From contig QMVQ01000023.1 in assembly GCA_003661185.1 (NCBI GenBank), positions 1-13,629 on the forward strand: DNA of 13,629 nt, in the 5' to 3' direction. A program made the position numbers and the translations under genes. A model generated the notes under the pieces. That model saw nothing but the letters and a program-made list of their open reading frames with translations. It was not told the DNA's origin and did no database searches. Source of the DNA: Candidatus Alkanophagales archaeon. Lineage in GTDB: Archaea > Halobacteriota > Syntropharchaeia > Alkanophagales > B39-G2. Positions 1-7,696 of this stretch are shown piece by piece (the first letter of the stretch is position 1; each line of letters begins with the position of its first letter).

Positions 1-248
1 TCCATAACCTGGGCTACTCCGGCGTCTTCACATACCCGATGCTCTTCGGCGATGCGAACATAGACGACGTGGTTTCGATCAGGGATGCGCAATGGATCGC
101 GAAGTACGACGTCGGGCTCGTGGATGACGGCGCAATCGACGTTGCGGCAGCTGACGTCAATGGCGACGGGCGTGCGACGGACACGGATGCGATGCTCGTC
201 GCGAAGTTCATCGTCGAGCTTATCTCAGAGTTCCCAGTGGAGGCATGA
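1..248 (+). CDS. Dockerin-tagged substrate-binding protein, 3' end only
   Basis: This is the C-terminal part of a secreted protein whose 5' end lies before the window. The visible frame starts mid-codon and gives about 81 residues before TGA at 246-248. It aligns without gaps to the end of the full-length protein at 11527-12750; by eye about 66 of 82 residues are identical. The first residues (HNLGY) match the last part of the periplasmic-binding-type domain and linker, and the rest is a type I dockerin. Calcium loop 1 has the pattern D-x-N-x-D-D-x-V-S-x-x-D; loop 2 is D-V-N-G-D-G-R-A-T-D-T-D, closer to the canonical loop than that of the downstream copy. Dockerins bind cohesin domains, so the protein is probably held on a surface scaffold. 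A BtuF/FepB-like binding domain upstream is inferred from the paralogue. The next gene begins 12 bases after the stop, so co-transcription is likely. Confidence 0.85.
   Translation, partial: HNLGYSGVFTYPMLFGDANIDDVVSIRDAQWIAKYDVGLVDDGAIDVAAADVNGDGRATDTDAMLVAKFIVELISEFPVEA
45..216 (+). repeat. Direct repeat, copy 1 (dockerin coding DNA)
   Basis: This 172-bp stretch of dockerin coding DNA matches 12547-12718 without indels. Two runs are identical at the base level: 26 bp (45-70 with 12547-12572) and 35 bp (182-216 with 12684-12718). The copies lie about 12.5 kb apart in the same orientation and flank the whole chelatase cluster. The likely origin is duplication of the binding-protein gene; the long identical runs could also support homologous recombination. 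Confidence 0.8.
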
Positions 249-260
249 CAGGTGGAGAGA

Positions 261-519
261 ATGCCGGCGGCGGCGTGTGGAGCAGCGTGCGACGTTTGCG
301 CACTTAAAGATGCCTGCGGGGCGTCTTAGCCACATCAAGGAGAAGTTTGGGACGTCGTGTCCGGTCTTGGAGTGTGCGATGAAAAGGGGCATGGATTTCT
401 GCTTGCGGTGCGCCGACTTCCCCTGCGGGACGCACTACGAGCACGGCATGCCCTTCAGCCACAGGTTCCTTGACATGATGAAAGAGTTCAAAAGTGGGGT
501 CAGAAGCGAGGAGGCTTGA
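261..519 (+). pseudogene. DUF3795-like Cys-rich small protein, frameshifted
   Basis: A good Shine-Dalgarno (GGTGGAG, 251-257) precedes ATG at 261. That frame encodes a Cys-rich start, C-G-A-A-C-D-V-C-A-L-K-D-A-C-G, then hits TAG at 327-329. The +1 frame, open from before this point to TGA at 517-519, carries the rest of the same kind of protein: CPVLEC, a DFCLRC motif, a DFPC motif and a C-terminal F-x-D-M-M-K stretch. Cysteine pairs in both halves are typical of the DUF3795 family of small, probably metal-binding proteins. Removing one base from the GGGG run at 318-321 would join the halves into one protein of about 85 residues. The second half has an internal ATG at 310 without a ribosome binding site. 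It is either a real frameshift mutation, a sequencing or assembly error, or programmed frameshifting. It sits 12 bases after the dockerin gene and 2 bases before cobN. Family function is unknown. Confidence 0.7.
508..514 (+). promoter_or_regulatory. Ribosome binding site deciding the first cobN start
   Basis: GAGGAGG at 508-514 is 7 bases before ATG 522, a normal spacing. The alternative TTG at 516 would be 1 base away, too close to use this site. The site lies inside the 3' end of the preceding DUF3795-like reading frame, which suggests translational coupling. Confidence 0.7.
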
Positions 520-521
520 AG

Positions 522-3500
522 ATGCTACCAAGAGTAGCAGCGGCGGTGTGGGGCAGCTGCGTATCTCCGCTCGTCGAGGCTGCGCGTTCGTTGCCTTTCG
601 ACGTTGAGGTCTGGAATCTCGTGGAGGTCGAGGAGGGGCGGTTAGAGGAATGCTTACGCTCGCTGAAAAATACTGACTTGATCCTCGTTTATCCAATGGA
701 GAGCTTGCGTTGCTGGGAGCTGCTGGAGAAAGGGCTTGCGGGGCTGGAGAAGCCAATAGTGGCGGTGGGCGGCGAACCCTCGAAGTGGCTGCTCTCGAAT
801 GTCGGCACGAAGGTCACGCTCGTCGCAAATCAGTATTTTGCGTTTGGCGGCGTTGAAAACCTCAAAAATCTTTTAAAATTCCTTGCAAGCGAGGTTCTCG
901 GCGTCGCTTGCGAGTTCTCACCGCCAGCAGAGCTTCCGTGGGATGGGATTTACCATCCTGACGCATCTTCGGCGTTTAACAATGTCGAGGAGTATTTGCG
1001 GTGGTATGAGCACGCGGGACATCTCAAAAAGGCGCCGACCGTTGGCATCCTATTTTACCGAAACTACTGGGTCACCGGAAATCTCGAGGTTGAGAACGCT
1101 TTAATTAGGAGCTTTGAGGCTGAGGGTTTGAACGTCATAGCGGCGTTCTCTTACAGCAGCGCGGCGGAACATGGCGCCCGCACGAACCTCGAAGTCATAA
1201 AGGACTTTTTCATGGACGACGACCGTCCGAGGATAGACGCGCTCGTGAATCTGCAGTGGACACCGCTCGGTGGCGACTGGCGTGACCGCAAAACTTCGGC
1301 GGAGCGTGCCGTCGAGCTTTTGAAAAGATTGAACGTTCCGGTATTCCACCCGCACATCGCATACCACATGACTGAAAACGAGTGGCGTTCGTCCGGTCAG
1401 GGCGTCGGCGGCAGCATCATGGCGTTTACGATAGCGTTGCCTGAGCTTGAGGGCGTGGTCGAGCCGATACTTGTGGGCGTCACGAAGGCGGAGCATGAAG
1501 GCATCGCGGACACGCTCGTGGAGCGTGCGACGCCCGTCGAGGAGCGAGTTCGCAAAATCGTGCGGCGTGTGAGGCGTTGGTTGGAATTGCAGCAAAAGCC
1601 GCCTTCCGAGCGTAAATTGGCGTTCATCCTGCACAACAATCCGTGCGCGAGCGTTGAGGCGACCGTCGGCTCCGCCTCCCACCTTGACTCGCTGGAGAGC
1701 GTTGCCCGCATCATAAACAAGCTTAAAGAGGCTGGTTATAAGGTCGAAAACCCGCCGAAGGATGGAAAGGAACTGATAGAAACGATAATGAACCGCAAGG
1801 CAATCAGTGAGTTCCGGTGGACGACCACCGAAGAGATAGTGCGGCGTGGCGGCGTTCTTGCATTCGTGAGCGCCGACGAATATGAGGCGTGGTTTAGAAC
1901 GTTGCCTGAGGACGCTCAGAGGCGAGTTGTGGGGGCATGGGGTGAGCCGCCAGGTGAGGAGCGGGACGGCGTCCCTGCCTCGATGATTCACGAGCGTCGC
2001 ATCCTCGTCACGGGCGTGAGTTACGGGAACGTTGTCGTGTTGGTGCAGCCGAAGCGAGGATGCGCCGGCGCCCGCTGTGACGGGCAGGTCTGCAAGATTT
2101 TGCATGACCCGAGTGTTCCGCCGCCACACCAGTATCTTGCGACTTACATGTGGCTCGACAAGGTTTTCGGCGTCGACGCCATCATCCACGTAGGGACACA
2201 CGGGAACCTTGAGTTCTTGCCGGGGAAGGGCGTTGCGCTTTCGGGCTCTTGCTTCCCGGACATTGCGATCGGTGACGTGCCACACCTCTACATTTACAAC
2301 TCGGATAACCCACCTGAGGGCACGATCGCGAAGCGTCGCAGCTACGCCACGCTCGTCGACCACATGCAGACCGTCATGACCGAAAGCGGACTCTACGGCG
2401 AGCTTAAGGAGCTTGAAGCCCTCATTTCGGAATACAAGAAGGCTGAAGGGGCGAGGGCACATGAGTTACAACACCAAATCTGGGAAGCTGCTCGCAAGGT
2501 CAAAGAGATTGAAGGCGTCCAGAACTTCGAAGAGCTTTTAGAGCGTGCTCACAAACTCATCACGCAAATATATAACACGCAAATTCCTGATGGCATGCAC
2601 GTTTTCGGCGAAATTCCAAAGGGGGATAAGAAAATCGAGTTTGTGAGAGGCGTGCTGAGGCAGGAGCTGAGGGCGTTTGCATTGAAAGCTCTACGGCTTA
2701 GGGGTGAGAGCGACGAGGGTGGCGTTAGGCTTCTTGCGGAAGCGGACGAGCTTTCAAGGCGTGTCGTTGAAGCCGCTTTGAGCGGGCAGACGGCGGCTGA
2801 GATTTTTGAGGAGTTGAGTTTTAACGCTCTCGACAGCAACTCGCAGCGTGAAGTTGTGGAGGAGCTTCGTCGTATGGTCAAGAAAATTTCGGACGTTTCT
2901 TCAAGGATTGACTCTTCTGACGAGTTAGGGAGCTTGCTGAGGGGTTTTGAGGGTGGCTATGTCGAACCGGGACCTTCGGGACTGGTAACGAAAAAGCCGG
3001 AGGTGCTGCCGACCGGTCGTAATTTCTTCTCGCTCGACCCTGAAAGAATACCGACGAAAGCGGCATGGGAAGTCGGGAAGAAGCTTGCGGAGAAGCTCCT
3101 TGAGCGGTATTTGAGAGACGAGGGTAAATATCCGGAGAACGTCGCCATGTATTGGATGTGTAGCGATATCATGTGGAGCGATGGCGAACAACTCTCGCAG
3201 ATTCTTTATTTGATAGGTGTGGAGCCGCTCTGGGAGAGTGGCAAGGTGCGGGGCTTCAGGCTCATCCCGCTGGAGGAGCTTCGCCGCCCAAGAATCGACG
3301 TGACCATCCGTGTCAGTGGAATTACCCGTGACAACTTCCCGAACGTCATCGAGCTTTTGGACGAGGCGTTCCACGAGGTTGCGTCACTGAACGAGCCCTT
3401 GGAGTTGAATTACGTGCGGAAGCACGCCATTGAAAAGTTTAGGGAAGGGACGAGCTGGCGGGATGCCACACTTCGCATATTTTCAAGCAAGCCTGGCACC

Positions 3501-4313
3501 TATGGCGCGGGCGTAAACCTTGCCGTCTACGCTTCTGCGTGGAAGGAGGAGCGGGATCTTGCAGAGATTTTCGTTTACTGGAATGGCTACGCCTACGGCA
3601 AAGACATCTTCGGTAAGGAGGCGCATGAACACCTAGTTTCGCAGCTTAAAAGCGTCGAGATGACGTTTAACAAGACCACAACCGACGAGTATGACCTACT
3701 GGGGTGCTGTTGCTACTTCTCAACGCACGGCGGGCTCACGGCAGCGGCTCGCACCATCTCCGGTAGGGACGTAAAACCATACTACGGCGACACGAGGGAC
3801 GCAAGCGCCGTCGAGGTGCGAACGCTCGCCGAGGAAGTTAGTAGAGTGGTGCGCACGAAACTCCTGAACCCGAAGTGGGTCGAGGGTATGAAGCGGCACG
3901 GCTACAAGGGCGCCGGCGACATCTCGAAACGCATCGGACGCGTCTTCGGCTGGCAGGCGACCACGAGAGAAGTTGGCGACTGGATTTTCGACGAGATTGC
4001 GAAAACCTTCGTGCTCGATGAGGAGATGCGCCACTTCTTCGAGGAGAACAACCCATATGCGCTCGAAGAAATCGAGCGTCGCCTCGTCGAAGCTGCCGCC
4101 CGAAATCTCTGGAAGCCCGACCCTGAAGTGCTGAAAGGACTCAGGGCGGCGTATCTTGAGACGGAAGGGCTACTGGAAGAGCGGATGGGCGATGTGGCAG
4201 CGCCACTACAGGGCAGCTCAATAGATGTGCTCACGGCGGACGACGTTGAGAGCTGGGGCGAGAAGCTACATAAGGTAAGAGAGCTTCTGGAAACGAGAGA
4301 GGAAACTCAGTAG
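522..4313 (+). CDS. cobN: CobN-family metallochelatase large subunit, Cys-rich type (paralogue 1)
   Basis: This cytosolic protein of 1263 residues is in the CobN/BchH family, whose classic role is ATP-dependent metal insertion into a tetrapyrrole (cobalt in B12 synthesis, magnesium in chlorophyll). It has the usual CobN length and landmarks: H-V-G-T-H-G-N-L-E-F-L-P-G-K from H556, with H560 and E564; the A-K-R-R-S-Y-A-T-L block; P-T-G-R-N at 830-834; and the RRPRIDV and FPNV motifs. Two features differ from the second CobN here: an insertion C514-x4-C519-x4-C524 and a triple cysteine at 1062-1064 where CobN normally has acidic residues. It also has about 40 extra C-terminal residues. There is no signal peptide. 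No CobS/CobT or ChlI/ChlD partner is in the window, so the substrate is unknown: cobalt chelation, another metal, or removal of metal as in the HmuS branch. The gene is part of a tight operon, 2 bases after the DUF3795-like frame. Confidence 0.93.
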   Translation: MLPRVAAAVWGSCVSPLVEAARSLPFDVEVWNLVEVEEGRLEECLRSLKNTDLILVYPMESLRCWELLEKGLAGLEKPIVAVGGEPSKWLLSNVGTKVTLVANQYFAFGGVENLKNLLKFLASEVLGVACEFSPPAELPWDGIYHPDASSAFNNVEEYLRWYEHAGHLKKAPTVGILFYRNYWVTGNLEVENALIRSFEAEGLNVIAAFSYSSAAEHGARTNLEVIKDFFMDDDRPRIDALVNLQWTPLGGDWRDRKTSAERAVELLKRLNVPVFHPHIAYHMTENEWRSSGQGVGGSIMAFTIALPELEGVVEPILVGVTKAEHEGIADTLVERATPVEERVRKIVRRVRRWLELQQKPPSERKLAFILHNNPCASVEATVGSASHLDSLESVARIINKLKEAGYKVENPPKDGKELIETIMNRKAISEFRWTTTEEIVRRGGVLAFVSADEYEAWFRTLPEDAQRRVVGAWGEPPGEERDGVPASMIHERRILVTGVSYGNVVVLVQPKRGCAGARCDGQVCKILHDPSVPPPHQYLATYMWLDKVFGVDAIIHVGTHGNLEFLPGKGVALSGSCFPDIAIGDVPHLYIYNSDNPPEGTIAKRRSYATLVDHMQTVMTESGLYGELKELEALISEYKKAEGARAHELQHQIWEAARKVKEIEGVQNFEELLERAHKLITQIYNTQIPDGMHVFGEIPKGDKKIEFVRGVLRQELRAFALKALRLRGESDEGGVRLLAEADELSRRVVEAALSGQTAAEIFEELSFNALDSNSQREVVEELRRMVKKISDVSSRIDSSDELGSLLRGFEGGYVEPGPSGLVTKKPEVLPTGRNFFSLDPERIPTKAAWEVGKKLAEKLLERYLRDEGKYPENVAMYWMCSDIMWSDGEQLSQILYLIGVEPLWESGKVRGFRLIPLEELRRPRIDVTIRVSGITRDNFPNVIELLDEAFHEVASLNEPLELNYVRKHAIEKFREGTSWRDATLRIFSSKPGTYGAGVNLAVYASAWKEERDLAEIFVYWNGYAYGKDIFGKEAHEHLVSQLKSVEMTFNKTTTDEYDLLGCCCYFSTHGGLTAAARTISGRDVKPYYGDTRDASAVEVRTLAEEVSRVVRTKLLNPKWVEGMKRHGYKGAGDISKRIGRVFGWQATTREVGDWIFDEIAKTFVLDEEMRHFFEENNPYALEEIERRLVEAAARNLWKPDPEVLKGLRAAYLETEGLLEERMGDVAAPLQGSSIDVLTADDVESWGEKLHKVRELLETREETQ

Positions 4314-4316
4314 GCT

Positions 4317-4321
4317 GGTGA
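4317..4321 (+). promoter_or_regulatory. Ribosome binding site deciding the surface-protein start
   Basis: GGTGA, complementary to the archaeal 16S CACCU tail, lies 5 bases before ATG 4327. The upstream in-frame GTG at 4318 falls inside this site and has no close Shine-Dalgarno of its own, so ATG 4327 is preferred. Confidence 0.55.
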
Positions 4322-4326
4322 AATTC

Positions 4327-6570
4327 ATGCGGGAGGCAGCGGTGCGGCGGCAGCTGCTTCTAACCATTTTATTGGCATTTTTTCTGTTTTTATTCGTCTC
4401 CGTTGCGGAAGCCAGCGTCGTGGAGCGGAACTTCACGGCTGAAGGCGGTTATCTCTGGTTTGCGGGGGCGCTGCCCGGCTGTCCCGATGATGAGAGCAAG
4501 AAGCTTGTGGTTTATGAGGGCGAAGAAATCTATTTCGTGAGCGAGAGCGGCGACTTCGTGGACGTCATAGTTTCAGGACCCTACGAGCACGACGGCGATG
4601 CAAAGTCCGGTTGTAAGGACTACGAGGTGAGAGCTGGCGAGCCTTGGGACACGAGCGGCATGAAAACCGGCTACTTTTTCAAGGTTGTGGAAGAGGCAGA
4701 CGAGAGCGTCGGCGGCTGGTTCGGCGTTGAGCGCCACTCCTTTAGTATCGAGCTTGAGAAGGAGCGGGTGCAGGAAGGCGAACGCTTCACGCTACGCCTC
4801 AAGAAGAACGACAAGGAGTGTGGCGTTTTCAAGCTCACCATCGAGGACGACGACGGTTTCTCGATAACAAACGAGGAAGGCGTTGACGTTTACGAAATCT
4901 TAATCGAATATGAGGAACGTAACTTCCGGCGATTCGCCAAGGGTCAGGCTGAAGTTGCGGGCATCAACTTCACAGTCGACGGCGAGCTCGTCCTTGATAC
5001 TGCCCTCCTAAAAATGGAGGATGGGGAATACAAAATCATCTTGGAGGATTGCGCCACCGACGCCGACGATGACGTGAGCGTGGAGGTCAAGCTCGTGCAT
5101 CTGGAGCTTGAGGTGCCTGCGGAGGTCGTGCGTGGAGAAGACCTCGAAATCATCATCAGAAGCTCGTTCTTCGAGCGTGCCGCCGCCGTCTCCATCACAT
5201 CAGGAATGCTCAACCTCTACGAAGGCGTCGTCACGCTCGACGAGGACGGGAAGAAAAAGCTACGAATCCCTACCGAAGACGCAGAGCTTGGTAGATATAG
5301 AGTGGAGGTGAGCGTGAGCGGGATTCGTAGGACGAAATACGTGGAAATCATTGAGGGAGAGCTTTTCGTAAATGTTCCTGCGGAGGCAACCGTCGGTGAC
5401 GTCATCACGGTCAACGGCACCGCGAACTATGGCGAATACGTTATTATTCTGGTGGATGAGCGTTTTGAGGACTGCGTGCGACTGAGCGTTTCCGAGGGCA
5501 AGCGGAGCTTCGAGTGGAGCTGGGACACGACCGGCGAGAGCGAGGGGCGGCAGAAGCTTGAGTTCTTCGTGGTCTACGAGCCACTGACGTTCTCTGAGGG
5601 CGAGCGGGTGAGCGATGACTGGCAGTCTGAAGAGGGCGTGGACGCGCGTGCGTCGCTTCTGCTCCGCCTGCCGAGCCTCGAGCTTGAGGTGCCGAGCGAG
5701 GTTGCGGAAGGCGACGATGTCATCATCAAGGGCAACGCCACCGGCACGAGCCGCATCTTCATCATAATATTCGACCGCAGAGGCAAAATTGTCTTCCCGG
5801 AAAGCGGCGTTGCGCACGCTACGCCTGTGGTGCGAGGGAGCTTTGAGGAGGATGCCGGGACGCTCGACGCTGGCAGGTATTATATTGTGGCGGTGCACGC
5901 CGGCAGGGACGGCGTCACGAACGCAATTGAGGGCAGGCGCTGGGACGTTGGCGACGCCTCCAAAAGCTTAGAGCAGCGGCTCGAAATCCTTGAGGATGCG
6001 CTCACGGCGGCGGGCAGCGATGACCTCTTCGAAGAGGCAACGCTCGTCGTCAGAAGTCCAGAAGTCGAACTTCATGCTCCGAAAAGCGTCTCAGTTGGCG
6101 AGCTTTTAGAGGTTCAGGCAGAAACGAACGTCAGGGACGGTGAGCTTGCGAGGTTTACCCTCTCTAACAGCAGCTTTCGCCTCGAAATGACAGCTTTCGT
6201 TGAAAATAGCTGGTTACGCGTTAGTTTTAACACCTCAAAACTCCAGCCCGGAGTTTACAAGCTGACGGTAGACGTCGCCGGAAGGGTGCAGGACTACAAG
6301 AACGTGACGCTCCTCGCCACCAAAAAGAGCGAGGCAAAAAGCACGCCTGCAAGCACGAACGAGAGCGTAAGCGAGGTAGGCGCTGGGGAAGAGCTGTCTG
6401 AGGAGACTTTTGAGAGTGAAACGCAGCCGCCGCCCGCCGCTGGAGCCGGCGGTGGGAACGTCAGCAACGAAAGCTCGCCGCTCAGCGGCTTCCCAAGGGT
6501 GCCGGTGTCGAGCTTGCTCGTAGTGGTAGCTTTGACGGCGGCGTTCGTGCTGCGGCGCCGCCTCCGTTAA
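4327..6570 (+). CDS. Secreted Ig-like surface protein with PEF/PGF-CTERM-like tail
   Basis: The product is about 747 residues. A basic start (R2, R7, R8) and a hydrophobic stretch at about 10-27 end in A-E-A, a likely Sec signal cleaved near residue 29. After a unique N-terminal region (about 30-250) come four Ig-like modules, each opening with a similar strand: L-E-L-E-V-P-A-E-V (259), L-F-V-N-V-P-A-E-A (346), L-E-L-E-V-P-S-E-V (451) and V-E-L-H-A-P-K-S-V (580). A Ser/Thr/Pro/Gly/Glu-rich stalk follows, then S-G-F-P-R-V-P, a hydrophobic segment and R-R-R-L-R. This tripartite end resembles archaeosortase substrates (PEF-CTERM or PGF-CTERM), which would place it on the outer surface with a processed C-terminus. 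About ten N-x-S/T sequons fit a glycosylated S-layer-associated protein. It is very acidic. The gene lies 13 bases after cobN and 6 before the membrane protein, suggesting a role in the same uptake or chelation system. I do not recognise a named family for the N-terminal region. Confidence 0.85.
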   Translation: MREAAVRRQLLLTILLAFFLFLFVSVAEASVVERNFTAEGGYLWFAGALPGCPDDESKKLVVYEGEEIYFVSESGDFVDVIVSGPYEHDGDAKSGCKDYEVRAGEPWDTSGMKTGYFFKVVEEADESVGGWFGVERHSFSIELEKERVQEGERFTLRLKKNDKECGVFKLTIEDDDGFSITNEEGVDVYEILIEYEERNFRRFAKGQAEVAGINFTVDGELVLDTALLKMEDGEYKIILEDCATDADDDVSVEVKLVHLELEVPAEVVRGEDLEIIIRSSFFERAAAVSITSGMLNLYEGVVTLDEDGKKKLRIPTEDAELGRYRVEVSVSGIRRTKYVEIIEGELFVNVPAEATVGDVITVNGTANYGEYVIILVDERFEDCVRLSVSEGKRSFEWSWDTTGESEGRQKLEFFVVYEPLTFSEGERVSDDWQSEEGVDARASLLLRLPSLELEVPSEVAEGDDVIIKGNATGTSRIFIIIFDRRGKIVFPESGVAHATPVVRGSFEEDAGTLDAGRYYIVAVHAGRDGVTNAIEGRRWDVGDASKSLEQRLEILEDALTAAGSDDLFEEATLVVRSPEVELHAPKSVSVGELLEVQAETNVRDGELARFTLSNSSFRLEMTAFVENSWLRVSFNTSKLQPGVYKLTVDVAGRVQDYKNVTLLATKKSEAKSTPASTNESVSEVGAGEELSEETFESETQPPPAAGAGGGNVSNESSPLSGFPRVPVSSLLVVVALTAAFVLRRRLR

Positions 6571-6576
6571 GCGGGC

Positions 6577-7527
6577 ATGTCCGTGCTTCTTGGCTCCTCA
6601 ATCCTCGCATCAAAACTCTTATTGAAGACTCTGCCGTTCATGCTCGTAGGCGTCATTCTTGCGGAGTTTATCGTAGCGTTAGGCGTCGTAGAAAAGCTTT
6701 CGTGGCTCGCGAAGCCGATAACGAATTTTTCGCATCTCAGAGAGGAGTGTGGCGTAAGCTTCCTCCTCGCTTTCATTTCGCCGACTGCTGCCAATGCTAT
6801 GCTTGCGGACTACTACGAAAAAGGCTTTATCGAGAAGAGAGAGCTATTCATCGCCGCCATGATAAATTCCTTTCCGGCAGTCGTCATGCACTGGCGTTAT
6901 CTCCTTCCGATAGTTGTGCCGCTGCTCGGCATTGCCGGCGTCATTTATTTCGGGATGCTCATGCTCGTCGGGCTCCTGAAAACGACGTTGCTCATGCTCG
7001 TCGGCAGATTCGTGCTCGAAGGCAGCGGCGCATCGCCGAAATCCGATGCAAGAGCCGGGGCAAAGCGTCCGACGCTTCCAGAGGCTTTCCACAAGAGCTT
7101 ACACTCTTCTAAGCCTGTGATGAAAAGGATAGTAGCCATCACCGTGCCGACAATGTTTGTCGTATGCCTTTTGATAGAAGTTGGAGCATTTGACGCCCTT
7201 TCTTCGCTGCTCAGTGGCGTGACGTCGCTGCTTCCAGTGCCGCCGGACGCATTGGGCGTGATCGCCGCACACCTCGGACATCATACTGCGGCGTGCACGG
7301 TCGCCAGCGGACTTCTCGCCGCCGGGAGACTCTCCGTAAGGGACGTCGTCATAACCCTGCTCTTCGGAAACGTGCTTGCGAGCATCACGACCGCCTTACG
7401 CTTTTTTGCGCCGCACTACGTCAGCATTTTCGGTCCGAGAGAGGGTCTGGAGCTGATGACGGTCTCAACGGCGATAAGAGATGGGATCACTCTCGTTTTG
7501 ATCGCGGCACTCATGCTGCTCTGGTGA
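6577..7527 (+). CDS. Polytopic membrane protein, nucleoside-recognition (GATE) family, COG3366-like
   Basis: This 316-residue protein is mostly hydrophobic, with about seven to nine likely membrane segments in two halves. The halves are separated by a hydrophilic loop at about 148-183 rich in Ser, Lys, Arg and Ala. The motif S-P-T-A-A-N-A-M-L-A-D-Y-Y from residue 68, followed by a R-E-L-x-x-A-A-M-I-N-S-F-P segment, is typical of the archaeal COG3366 nucleoside-recognition/GATE group. The family's function is not settled; members are thought to be transporters or channel-like. The second half carries H232, H235, H236 and C240 in a Gly/Ala-rich stretch (A-H-L-G-H-H-T-A-A-C), possible metal ligands in a membrane setting. 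The start lies 6 bases after the previous stop with no clear Shine-Dalgarno, so translation is probably coupled. Its place beside cobN and a surface protein suggests uptake of a metal, chelate or tetrapyrrole; that substrate is inference. Confidence 0.82.
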   Translation: MSVLLGSSILASKLLLKTLPFMLVGVILAEFIVALGVVEKLSWLAKPITNFSHLREECGVSFLLAFISPTAANAMLADYYEKGFIEKRELFIAAMINSFPAVVMHWRYLLPIVVPLLGIAGVIYFGMLMLVGLLKTTLLMLVGRFVLEGSGASPKSDARAGAKRPTLPEAFHKSLHSSKPVMKRIVAITVPTMFVVCLLIEVGAFDALSSLLSGVTSLLPVPPDALGVIAAHLGHHTAACTVASGLLAAGRLSVRDVVITLLFGNVLASITTALRFFAPHYVSIFGPREGLELMTVSTAIRDGITLVLIAALMLLW

Positions 7528-7553
7528 ATTTGTTTTGCTCCTCTCAGCTTGGC

Positions 7554-7570
7554 GGCTGTGCTTCACAGCC
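7554..7570 (+). terminator. Short perfect hairpin after the GATE gene
   Basis: GGCTGTG-CTT-CACAGCC forms a 7-bp perfect stem with a 3-base loop, 26 bases after the stop codon at 7527. No T-run follows, but a T-rich stretch (TTTGTTTTGCTCCTCT) lies just before it. It may mark the 3' end of the first operon's transcript or protect it; typical archaeal termination depends on U-runs, so the role is uncertain. Confidence 0.4.
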
Positions 7571-7671
7571 TACTTAAACGATGCGCCAGTAACGACCAAA
7601 GCTGGGAAAGGCGTCCATCGCATCGATCATAACATCCACGCGGAACTCCAGCGCTTCATGTTACCCAAATA

Positions 7672-7680
7672 AAATATATA
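7672..7680 (+). promoter_or_regulatory. TATA box for the second cobN
   Basis: AAATATATA is the only strong A/T octamer in the gap and lies in G/C-rich surroundings. Initiation in archaea is usually about 25 bases downstream, here near 7700-7706, which would leave a leader of about 35 bases before the TTG start at 7739. It separates the second transcription unit from the first. Confidence 0.6.
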
Positions 7681-7696
7681 GCGCCAAAGTATTACT

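Noticed and set aside
327..329. TAG read as pyrrolysine in the DUF3795-like gene
   Set aside because: Reading through in the same frame gives a sequence without the family's Cys motifs and a TGA further on; the matching continuation is in the +1 frame, so a frame change explains it better.
516..521. TTG 516 as start of the first cobN
   Set aside because: It would be 1 base from the GAGGAGG site; ATG 522 has normal spacing.
304..756. Minus-strand open frame of 150 codons across the DUF3795-like gene and the start of cobN
   Set aside because: Low-complexity Ser/Pro/Ala-rich translation, overlaps two better-supported + strand frames, no ribosome binding site case.
1101..2462. Long minus-strand open frame of 453 codons inside the first cobN
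   Set aside because: It lies wholly opposite a well-supported CobN with conserved motifs. Its translation shows no recognisable motif and is Arg/Val/His-rich as expected from antisense of a G/C-biased gene.
6702..7112. Plus-strand open frame of 136 codons inside the GATE membrane protein gene
   Set aside because: Out-of-frame shadow with Arg/His-rich, low-plausibility translation; the overlapping frame encodes a coherent membrane protein.
7576..7660. Minus-strand stretch of about 28 codons in the intergenic gap that looks weakly protein-like
   Set aside because: Bounded by stops on both sides, no start with a ribosome binding site and no family I can recognise; a transposase remnant was considered but no motif supports it.
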